DNA of 64,000 nucleotides from a virus, in the IMG/VR virus record IMGVR_UViG_3300031565_000015, positions 1 to 64,000 of that record; one strand, 5' to 3'. Below are positions 58,215 through 64,000 of this stretch, in pieces. The position numbers and the translations under genes are program-made. Numbering within the stretch: the first letter of the stretch is position 1; each line of letters opens with the position of its first letter. The notes beneath the pieces were generated by a model that had not been told where the DNA came from, did no database searches, and saw only the letters and a program-made list of their open reading frames with translations.

Positions 58215-58470
58215 CGTGGGACTCCTTGTATTCATGGATTAAACTATGCAGAGCCAGTATTCCGTCTCTGAACTTCAAATTCATAAGATCGACATACGAA
58301 TCGGCTATTTCCAATTCAGAAATTATGAACTGAAAATTATGAAATTCTCCGAACTTGAAAACTCGTAAACGAATCTTGAACCAAGAGTCTTCTTGAGTAA
58401 GCAGTATCTCCCCATCATCACCAAAGTGGTGTTTCATCATTTTCATGGCGTCGAACAGATCAAATTTCAT
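58207..58470 (-). CDS. Hypothetical protein
   Basis: 87 residues, with a GGAGAA site. N-terminal helix (MKFDLFDAMKMMKHHFGDDG), then beta. Function unknown. Confidence 0.65.
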   Translation of the reverse strand: MKFDLFDAMKMMKHHFGDDGEILLTQEDSWFKIRLRVFKFGEFHNFQFIISELEIADSYVDLMNLKFRDGILALHSLIHEYKESHGE

Positions 58471-58766
58471 TTCAGTTTCTCCAGTTCACGTTTGTTTTCT
58501 TCGACCTCCGCAATCTTTTTGGCGTTCTTGGCTTTCAGCATGTCGTACTGAGATTTAAAATGAGTGACCTTTTTTTCACAAGTTTTACATTTCTCATACC
58601 CATACCCGTAATAATCAACCCAATAAAAATCAGTTTTACTGTGATAGCACTCCAGCATTTTCAGTCTTTTGTATAGCTCGCCGTTGTCTCGTGTCAGGTT
58701 ATCAATCCTGTCATTCAAGACCTCGACTGTACTCTTTAGCTCTCTGATCGTCTTAAAGAAAAACAT
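58467..58766 (-). CDS. Coiled-coil protein with CxxC
   Basis: 99 residues. Two coiled-coil arms (TIRELKSTVEVLNDRIDNL and AKKIAEVEENKRELEKLK) flank KCKTCEKKV. Translated from the promoter at 58794. Function unknown. Confidence 0.65.
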   Translation of the reverse strand: MFFFKTIRELKSTVEVLNDRIDNLTRDNGELYKRLKMLECYHSKTDFYWVDYYGYGYEKCKTCEKKVTHFKSQYDMLKAKNAKKIAEVEENKRELEKLK

Positions 58767-58793
58767 TTTATATCCTCCCGGTTAAATTTAATA

Positions 58794-58824
58794 CAGTAGT
58801 ATCAGTATAATCTTTATTTGTCAA
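58794..58824 (-). promoter_or_regulatory. Leftward promoter with ATTATACTGATAC element
   Basis: Minus strand TTGACA (58824-58819), 17-bp spacer, TACTAC (58801-58796). The 18 bp CAGTAGTATCAGTATAAT are identical to 26682-26699. It lies just after the terminase gene and before 58766-58467. Confidence 0.7.
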
Positions 58825-58834
58825 GTGGTATTTA

Positions 58835-60406
58835 TTATAATACCAATACCCCCCGTCCTTCATAAACTGATGGTTCGGCAATAGCGTCGGAGTGGGCGGC
58901 GCTTAAAGCCATGGCCGCTGCTACAATTCCGTCTATTCTGCCGGTTGATTTAATCTTATCGAACTTACGACCTCCGGCTGGATCTGCCTGGACCCGAGTA
59001 TTCGCTGCGCACATGTGCATCACAGGGTGTTTCCCGTGTCTCATGCGCCCTTCGACCAGGGCGTCCTCCAGTCTCTCGACCGCCGGGCTCATGTCTTTAT
59101 ACCCTTGGCCGTGCGGAATGAGCCTCAGACCGCCCGGAATTTCATCATCCTGGCCCTCTATCCATGCGTCCACACCTTCTGCTATCAGTTCGCGCTGAAG
59201 GTCCGCTATGCGCCATCTATCGAACCGTATGCCCCCAATTTCGTATTTGCCGTGGGCTTTACCCAACTCTATGGCGACATACCGATAATCTATCGTTTTT
59301 CCGGGTACTGCTGTCAATTTCTCTTGACTTACCCATAGGGAATATGGGGCTTTATCCCGGTCTTCTCTGAAAGCAAGGGTGTCCGCCGGGGTGAAAAAGT
59401 GCATCATCATGTGGATTATCCCGTCGTCATCTTCACATGTGAACACCAGGGCAGTGAGGTCGTTCTTGGCCGAGAGATCAAGACCTCCGTAACATTTACG
59501 GTCATAAAATACGCTCTCATCTACCGGACCTGAATTTTCCTTCCAGACTTCAGGTGTGATGAAATGCTCGGACGCGGAGATCCGCTGATTCAGGTAGAGA
59601 TTCCGAAAACCAGCCGCCATGGACGGCATTTTCTTGGCTTTTTTAGCATAATCTCGCATACCGATGAGAGATCTGAAGTCACCAAGAGCCGGATTAGCTT
59701 GGTACCATACTTCTTCGTTCCAGATATCTTCCTCGTCCAATGGGACTGCGTATAGGAAACTCACGAATGCCGGATCTTCTTTAGTCTCACCGTAATCTAT
59801 CAACTGTGATAGGAGAGCGGTGTCCGATGGTGCCTGGGTAGAGAATGTCCACACCATCGGTTCTTCATGGGCATCAGTGGAGGTCATCAGCGCGTCGTAC
59901 AGAGTTCGGTCAGTCCCGAACTCCGCCAGCTCATCAAACGCGATGAATGACGAACTCTTCCCCATTTTACCCTTCTTTTCGCCTGATAATACGGTAAATA
60001 CTGATCCGGACACTGGGTCCTGGATCTTTTTACGGGATTCAGTGACGTTCAGACGTTCAGAGAGTTCTTCGTCCATGTAGACGATAGCACTGGTATAATT
60101 GAAGATGATAGCCGCCTGCTCCCTGTCAATCGAGAGGCTGTAAAGCTGGCCGTTACGGACGGCCTCCGGGCCGCAGAGGTGGCAGAGGCAGAGCGCCGCT
60201 ACAAAAGCTGATTTACCGTTCTTGCGTCCAATTGAGAGGACCGCTTGACGGACCAGACGCAACCCTGTTTCGCTTACCGGGTCATAAACCGCCCGGATAA
60301 TATCTTTCTGCCAGTCCCGCAGCACGAACGGCATCCCTGCGTTCGTCCCGTCTGGTAGACGCAGGGTCTCAATGAACTCTATTATGGCTGTGGATCGGTT
60401 AATCAA
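58835..60406 (-). CDS. terL: Terminase large subunit
   Basis: 523 residues. LSIGRKNGKSAFVAALCLC (Walker A, about 57-75), SSFIAFDELAEFG (Walker B, about 152-163) and GGLDLSAKNDLTALV (nuclease Asp310). It packages DNA through the portal together with the small subunit. The TerS, TerL order is standard. Confidence 0.93.
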   Translation of the reverse strand: MINRSTAIIEFIETLRLPDGTNAGMPFVLRDWQKDIIRAVYDPVSETGLRLVRQAVLSIGRKNGKSAFVAALCLCHLCGPEAVRNGQLYSLSIDREQAAIIFNYTSAIVYMDEELSERLNVTESRKKIQDPVSGSVFTVLSGEKKGKMGKSSSFIAFDELAEFGTDRTLYDALMTSTDAHEEPMVWTFSTQAPSDTALLSQLIDYGETKEDPAFVSFLYAVPLDEEDIWNEEVWYQANPALGDFRSLIGMRDYAKKAKKMPSMAAGFRNLYLNQRISASEHFITPEVWKENSGPVDESVFYDRKCYGGLDLSAKNDLTALVFTCEDDDGIIHMMMHFFTPADTLAFREDRDKAPYSLWVSQEKLTAVPGKTIDYRYVAIELGKAHGKYEIGGIRFDRWRIADLQRELIAEGVDAWIEGQDDEIPGGLRLIPHGQGYKDMSPAVERLEDALVEGRMRHGKHPVMHMCAANTRVQADPAGGRKFDKIKSTGRIDGIVAAAMALSAAHSDAIAEPSVYEGRGVLVL

Positions 60407-60605
60407 TACGTATCACATTGTCCGCGTCGAAACCATAGCAGAAATCTATTGGCTCTATTTTTTCTAAAGCCAAAATAAAAGACGGCACGGCTTTTTTCAA
60501 AAATAGATAATCCATGTTCTTAGACCAATGTGATGGTCTTGGTATTTTCATTTCGTGGAAAAACTCGCGTATAGCAGTTTCGAGCGACCTTTCTGAAACT
60601 AACAT
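60399..60605 (-). CDS. Hypothetical protein
   Basis: 68 residues, GAGGTGAG site, between TerS and TerL. Helical; starts MLVSERSLETAIREFFHEMK. Function unknown. Confidence 0.6.
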   Translation of the reverse strand: MLVSERSLETAIREFFHEMKIPRPSHWSKNMDYLFLKKAVPSFILALEKIEPIDFCYGFDADNVIRID

Positions 60606-60608
60606 CTC

Positions 60609-60743
60609 TCACCTCTTCTTGCGTAGAAAGTTCAAAATATCCCTCAGTGTTACATCCTCTTTCAGCACTCGCTTCGGTGGTGGAGGTGGAGGGGGCGGCG
60701 GCTTGACGGCATTCTTCGGGCAAGGTCTTGGTGCATGTGTCAT
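60609..60743 (-). CDS. Small polyproline protein
   Basis: 44 residues with a run of eight prolines (residues about 15-22), followed by a short basic helix (DILNFLRKKR). GGGGTGATGAT site. Function unknown. Confidence 0.55.
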   Translation of the reverse strand: MTHAPRPCPKNAVKPPPPPPPPPKRVLKEDVTLRDILNFLRKKR

Positions 60744-60747
60744 ATCA

Positions 60748-61209
60748 TCACCCCTTAAACATCTTCCGGCCTGACGTGGCCGCTGGTTTCTTCCGGCTGT
60801 CGGTATTGACGCCCCGCTGTTTCAGGTGGCGACTGGTGGTACACATAGACCCCAGGGAGTCTTTCTTCACGCCGAACCATGGGTTTTTCATGGGTTTCAT
60901 CAGTGGCTCTCGATACCCCTCCACGTCCTGTTTCATAAACCCGACCACCATTTCCACAACTGCTCCCTCCTTGGCCAGAACCTTACTGGCTTGATTGTGA
61001 ATATCTTCCGCATCGCAGAACCCTCGGAGCAGCACAACGGCTTCCGGATCGAATGTTCCCTCCGGGTGGCCCGCTACTATTCGTTTGAATAAATTGCGTG
61101 CGCGGGCTGTCATGCCGTGTGGGGGGTTCGGCCTGGGCTGTCTGGTGGTTGTCGGTAATACTGTTATCGCGTTCTTTTGTCCTTCCGGAACTGGGCCTCG
61201 TTTTCCCAT
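60748..61209 (-). CDS. terS: Terminase small subunit, P27 type
   Basis: 153 residues. MGKRGPVPEGQKNAI is the conserved start of the P27 small-terminase family; LFKRIVAGHPEGTFDPEAV and KKPAATSGRKMFKG suit the helical middle and basic tail. It should recognise the packaging site. Confidence 0.88.
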   Translation of the reverse strand: MGKRGPVPEGQKNAITVLPTTTRQPRPNPPHGMTARARNLFKRIVAGHPEGTFDPEAVVLLRGFCDAEDIHNQASKVLAKEGAVVEMVVGFMKQDVEGYREPLMKPMKNPWFGVKKDSLGSMCTTSRHLKQRGVNTDSRKKPAATSGRKMFKG

Positions 61210-61212
61210 GGT

Positions 61213-61503
61213 TTATTCCTCCTCTGGCGGTTTTATTGGACCATACCATTTTCCGGCCACTTCACTTACCGTATAATCGTGAAGATTTCCAAGAAAATTA
61301 ACCCTTGTTAAACCAGCATGTTTTGATTTTCTGAATTCAGCGAACATAATTCCGTGGTCGCTATCATCGAACCAATAATACCCATCTTCGGTAGGCTGGT
61401 CTTGCCATGTTCCAGCCAATGGTCTTCCGCAGATTCTGCAAAAATTCCCAGATGCTCTGTTATCAGAACATTCTATGCAATCTGATTGTTTTAATTTATC
61501 CAT
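61213..61503 (-). CDS. Small zinc-ribbon/PTEDGY protein
   Basis: 96 residues. CIECSDNRASGNFCRICGRPL is a zinc ribbon, WQDQPTEDGYYWFDD is shared with 56073-56279, and the end (KWYGPIKPPEEE) is typical of short phage proteins of this group. AGGAGG site. Confidence 0.65.
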   Translation of the reverse strand: MDKLKQSDCIECSDNRASGNFCRICGRPLAGTWQDQPTEDGYYWFDDSDHGIMFAEFRKSKHAGLTRVNFLGNLHDYTVSEVAGKWYGPIKPPEEE

Positions 61504-61521
61504 ACTCTCCTCCTACTATTA

Positions 61522-61884
61522 ATTCAGGCAGAGGGGCAAACATACTCTGCGTCTTGTACACGCTGCTTCCAGCGGATGCCCTGATTGTTTGCACTCGCCC
61601 GGTGTTATTCAGTTGGTGGCTCAACGTAACACCAGTGTGTTACTTTATAAGCGAAATCAATCCAATCTTTCGGTTTTTTAGGGTCATCAACTTCGCTTCT
61701 GAACCCAAGTTCTATAGTCATGTCATCCTCGCCCCAATATCTACCAAATCCCAATACCATTTCCCCGGTATCTGGCAGCTTATCAATGCTTTTTATCCAA
61801 TCCATATCATCCCCCTATCGTTATTCAGGCAGAGGTGCAAACATACTCTGCGTCTTGTACACGCTTTTTCCAGCAGATGCCCTG
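61522..61884. repeat. 62-bp direct repeat flanking a DUF551 gene
   Basis: The 62-bp segments at 61522-61583 and 61823-61884 differ at only a few positions. The second encodes the end of a 22-residue frame; the first keeps the same frame without a start codon. They may mark a duplication that carried the gene between them. Confidence 0.85.
61605..61805 (-). CDS. DUF551 protein
   Basis: 66 residues. DWIKSIDKLPDTGEMVLGFG and KVTHWCYVEPP match DUF551, short phage proteins of unknown role. GGGGGATGAT site. It lies between the two repeats. Confidence 0.8.
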   Translation of the reverse strand: MDWIKSIDKLPDTGEMVLGFGRYWGEDDMTIELGFRSEVDDPKKPKDWIDFAYKVTHWCYVEPPTE

Positions 61885-61893
61885 CGTACTCAT
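61825..61893 (-). CDS. 22-residue peptide
   Basis: MSTQGICWKKRVQDAEYVCT-type peptide with GAGAGGA before the ATG. Its 3' two thirds fall in the 62-bp repeat; the other copy has no start. It may be a real tiny protein or a decayed fragment. Confidence 0.3.
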   Translation of the reverse strand: MSTQGICWKKRVQDAEYVCTSA

Positions 61894-61913
61894 ATTATTC
61901 CTCTCTCCGTGTA

Positions 61914-62029
61914 AAGGAGGACGGGATTCGAACCCGCACCTGTCCATATTTTTGATGTTCGGTGACATCGAGGGCTCGAAACCTCGGGCCTGGAATTCTC
62001 CAGCACAGTAACCATTGTGTTACCTCCTT
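61914..62029 (-). tRNA. tRNA-like element, anticodon uncertain
   Basis: On the minus strand AAGGAGG and CCTCCTT pair perfectly as an acceptor stem, and GCGGGTTCGAATCCCGT is a good T arm. CACA/TGTG around ATGGTTAC fits a D arm. The span is 116 nt, too long for a normal tRNA; the middle holds three hairpins (CTGG/CCAG, CGAGG/CCTCG, GATGT/ACATC), none a clean 7-nt anticodon loop. No encoded CCA. It may be a tRNA with an enlarged variable region or intron, or a decayed tRNA. Confidence 0.5.
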
Positions 62030-62033
62030 ATAA

Positions 62034-62339
62034 TCACCTCTTCCAAGGATGCCCGTCGTGCAGAGGGTATCCTTCTTCGTCATAGCCAGCCGGGTCTTTT
62101 ATTCTCCCATGGCGCTTCTCATGGCACAGGAAGCATAGGGACCATAAGTTCTCCGGGGCGTTATTATATTGGTTCTCATCCAGATGATGGACCGTCCAGG
62201 CGGCTTTGTGGATCTGTTTAGACGCGCAGTCCTCGCAGAGTGGATGTTCTGCGAGGTGTAGTCGTCTCACACGCCGCCACACTGTTCCATACCCTCTGGA
62301 ACTTGCCGACCCTCGGTTATCTTTACGTGTCCATGCCAT
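62034..62339 (-). CDS. HNH endonuclease, packaging-associated type
   Basis: 101 residues. EHPLCEDCASK, WTVHHLDENQYN and NLWSLCFLCHEKRH form the HNH nuclease. Such small HNH proteins near terminase genes assist DNA packaging in HK97-like phages. Confidence 0.85.
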   Translation of the reverse strand: MAWTRKDNRGSASSRGYGTVWRRVRRLHLAEHPLCEDCASKQIHKAAWTVHHLDENQYNNAPENLWSLCFLCHEKRHGRIKDPAGYDEEGYPLHDGHPWKR

Positions 62340-62355
62340 ACAGTATATGTATCAT

Positions 62356-62799
62356 TTAGTCGGTTGCTGTGTCAAGCGCTAACCTCCTATGTAAGAACTC
62401 CAAGATCTCAAAGTTCGTCATTTTATTTATGTCTCTGATAGACTCGCAGGTCACTCTGCCGGTTACTTGGATCTGTAAGTCAACAGACGTGTACGAACAG
62501 GACAAACCTGTGGCGTAACCTGAAAAATCTAAAGTCTCACCGTTTTGAATGGTTGCTTTAAATAAGACCATGTCTCCTGACATCTGGGTGTTTTGGAGAC
62601 TGAGGTACTGTTTTCCTGAGCAATGCAAAGAGAATGAAAAACTCTCAGACTTCATGCCACATACGTACTGTCTGTACACTTGGCCTGGTTCTTCCGGCAG
62701 CTCAATACTATCCCGAGACACAACCCGTTCCACAGACCGGACGACCCCGCAGTTTATTTGCGAGCCGTCAGGATCTATGATGAATAGCGCGTTATTCAT
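62356..62799 (-). CDS. Hypothetical protein
   Basis: 147 residues from the ATG at 62799 (GGAAGTGGG site). Beta-rich N-terminal part (FIIDPDGSQINCGVVRSV) and a helical end. Function unknown. Confidence 0.65.
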   Translation of the reverse strand: MNNALFIIDPDGSQINCGVVRSVERVVSRDSIELPEEPGQVYRQYVCGMKSESFSFSLHCSGKQYLSLQNTQMSGDMVLFKATIQNGETLDFSGYATGLSCSYTSVDLQIQVTGRVTCESIRDINKMTNFEILEFLHRRLALDTATD

Positions 62800-63029
62800 C
62801 TGTCCCACTTCCATCCTGTGAGGGTCTGCATTTCTCTCGTCTCATGCGGGAACACGAAGTCATCCACATCTTTGTCGAGCAGAGAAGTCATGTCAGACTC
62901 CAGTTTCGCCAGGACTTTCCGGGCTGCGTCCAGTTCCAGTTGTTTTTCTTTCAGCAGGTATTTGATGCGTTCTTTCCGTTCTGCTGTGATTTCCGCCTTT
63001 ACTTCTGTCATTACGTCTTTTACTTTCAT
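62796..63029 (-). CDS. Coiled-coil protein
   Basis: 77 residues: a long helix (ERIKYLLKEKQLELDAARKV) and a C-terminal HETREMQTLTGWKWDR. Overlaps the previous and next genes by ATGA. Function unknown. Confidence 0.65.
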   Translation of the reverse strand: MKVKDVMTEVKAEITAERKERIKYLLKEKQLELDAARKVLAKLESDMTSLLDKDVDDFVFPHETREMQTLTGWKWDR

Positions 63030-63172
63030 AACAAACTCACTCCATATTTAAGTATTAAAAAAGATAATGCTGCTGCCGCTACGAGAGTTAAAATAGTATT
63101 CCTTGTGCCTTCTTCCTCATGGATGGCCCAAAGTAAGAACACCCCTGCACATAATATGGCTGCCGGTTTCAT
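63026..63172 (-). CDS. Small membrane protein
   Basis: 48 residues. Two hydrophobic helices (PAAILCAGVFLLWAI and ILTLVAAAALSFLIL). GAGGAA site. Function unknown; holin-like in size only. Confidence 0.55.
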   Translation of the reverse strand: MKPAAILCAGVFLLWAIHEEEGTRNTILTLVAAAALSFLILKYGVSLL

Positions 63173-63333
63173 ACTTCCTCACATCGGGTAATTACGGTTA
63201 TATTTACGCTCAGATCCCGAGTGCATTTAATCTCAGTGTCTGGGCAGTTCCCTATCGGTTCGTGGTCTTTACCGTGGGGGCACCGGCAGCATTTACGGAA
63301 CTGTTGGTCATATTTGTTACATTTTACTTTCAT
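63169..63333 (-). CDS. Small Cys-rich protein
   Basis: 54 residues with CCRCPHGKDH, GNCPDTEIKC, RC. GGAGGG site. Possible metal binding. Function unknown. Confidence 0.6.
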   Translation of the reverse strand: MKVKCNKYDQQFRKCCRCPHGKDHEPIGNCPDTEIKCTRDLSVNITVITRCEEV

Positions 63334-63485
63334 GGCACCCTCCGTTTCTTTGGGATTATAAATTTAATATGGTATCGTTCGATAGCCTCTTTGATTTTTT
63401 TGTTCACTATCCGGTAGCCACCTGCTACATACGGTGTTTTAACCCTGGCCAGTTTTAATAAGACTTCTATCCCGAATGATTTCAT
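63330..63485 (-). CDS. Small basic protein
   Basis: 51 residues, rich in lysine and arginine (GGYRIVNKKIKEAIERYH). GGAGGGTGT site in the duplicated leader. Overlaps neighbours by ATGA. Function unknown. Confidence 0.6.
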   Translation of the reverse strand: MKSFGIEVLLKLARVKTPYVAGGYRIVNKKIKEAIERYHIKFIIPKKRRVP

Positions 63486-63745
63486 ACACCCTCCACTCGC
63501 CCGGTCTCAGGCAGGTTAAATACATGGAAACCGTGCTGTTTTTCCCCGGTATATCTCCAATCAGTTCCGTCAGTCTCAGTTAATAGTATTAAGTCATCTA
63601 CGCCACCGAGCCTCTTTAATACTTCATAAAATTCTTCCATCCTCTCAGGATCAGGTGGTCGGAACCAAGAAAGTCCATATTTCTTACCAAGACTGATCCC
63701 AATCCCAGAAGGTCTGTGGACTAAAAACATCCTGTTATCTGCCAT
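63482..63745 (-). CDS. Hypothetical protein with LPETGRVEGV end
   Basis: 87 residues; a beta-rich core (FLVHRPSGIGISLGKKYGLS, DDLILLTETDGTDW). It ends LPETGRVEGV, the same ten residues as the next gene upstream; the shared DNA includes the following ribosome site. Function unknown. Confidence 0.65.
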   Translation of the reverse strand: MADNRMFLVHRPSGIGISLGKKYGLSWFRPPDPERMEEFYEVLKRLGGVDDLILLTETDGTDWRYTGEKQHGFHVFNLPETGRVEGV

Positions 63746-63921
63746 TATACACCCTCCACTCGCCCGGTCTCAGGCAGTAACCATTTTACCACATCTTTCT
63801 TCGCTGTGAGTACTGACCGTATGGCTGGCGCCCCGAGCAGATCCTTGATCCGGTAGACCCTGGCGGTCATGGTGGACGGTTGGACTACGTAGATGAATGT
63901 CTTTTTGTTTTTATTTTTCAT
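63745..63921 (-). CDS. Small basic protein with LPETGRVEGV end
   Basis: 58 residues: KNKNKKTFIYVVQPSTMTARV, then a charged helix and LPETGRVEGV. TAATG junction with the next gene. AAGGAG site. Function unknown. Confidence 0.6.
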   Translation of the reverse strand: MKNKNKKTFIYVVQPSTMTARVYRIKDLLGAPAIRSVLTAKKDVVKWLLPETGRVEGV

Positions 63922-63934
63922 GGTGGGCGGCTCC

Positions 63935-64000
63935 TTATGATATTTTCAGATAAGAAGTTATGTTGTATCCTTTAACCTTCCGATAGTCGCTTAAAAGCAT
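63935..64000 (-). CDS. 3' end of a gene cut by the window edge
   Basis: The frame MLLSDYRKVKGYNITSYLKI runs to the window end and stops at 63935, 14 nt before the next gene's ATG. It may start at 64000 or continue outside. Nothing more can be said. Confidence 0.4.
   Translation of the reverse strand: MLLSDYRKVKGYNITSYLKIS

Noticed and set aside
61895-62083. Leftward 62-codon frame
   Set aside because: It covers the tRNA-like element and has no ribosome site.
1-64000. Integrase, repressor or excisionase for lysogeny
   Set aside because: No tyrosine or serine recombinase and no classical HTH repressor seen; the palindromes alone do not prove lysogeny.

Overview
The window is almost entirely a tailed-phage genome (Caudoviricetes) with a siphovirus layout: HK97-type head genes, head-tail adaptors, a tail tube gene, a frameshifted tail-assembly chaperone, a 1669-residue tape measure gene and a hub. 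It carries its own replication genes: a primase-polymerase/helicase, a family A DNA polymerase, an SSB and nucleases. Genes are tightly packed, often joined by ATGA or TAATG overlaps, with strong AGGAGG-type ribosome sites. I found no host chromosomal genes, no integrase and no protein repressor. The host looks Gram-negative, because several gene products carry lipoprotein signal peptides. One small protein (11732-12055) contains a segment that closely matches, from memory, the N-terminus of dissimilatory sulfite reductase DsrA, so a sulfate-reducing (Desulfobacterota-like) host is a reasonable inference but is not proven.

Layout. 1-300: 8-bp and 4-bp tandem repeats and a leftward terminator. 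315-3219: a leftward operon of small unknown genes, including tiny membrane peptides. 3220-4485: a non-coding control region with a palindromic operator repeated three times, a rightward promoter overlapped by one operator, 29-bp and 37-bp direct repeats, and a second rightward promoter. 4486-7591: a rightward operon of small proteins, four of which share a REFKVP / CxxCIYxYL module. 7573-26993: a long leftward replication and nucleotide-metabolism region (prim-pol/helicase, broken methyltransferase, VRR-NUC nuclease, DUF550 protein, SF2 helicase with a mini-intein, PolA, SSB, DUF2800 nuclease) with many small Cys-rich proteins. 27162-30946: a rightward accessory block ending in an M15 endolysin and a SLOG-domain protein.

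30943-64000: a leftward structural block. In transcription order it runs: small proteins, HNH, a tRNA-like element, TerS, TerL, small Zn proteins, portal, ClpP-like protease, capsid, a homing endonuclease, virion proteins, adaptors, tail terminator, a glycosyltransferase, tail tube, chaperone pair, tape measure, hub, fibre, membrane/lysis-type proteins.

Regulation is visible in several places. A doubled CTATAG site lies 9-10 bp upstream of TTGGAC -35 boxes at 16015-16070, 19945-19998 and, shared by two divergent promoters, at 27051-27121; this looks like a regulon served by one activator. A second promoter type (TTGACA followed by ATTATACTGATAC) occurs at 26682-26712 and 58794-58824. Replication genes show duplication and decay: a stand-alone helicase-domain paralogue and a 36-residue N-terminal remnant of the prim-pol gene lie inside the same region.
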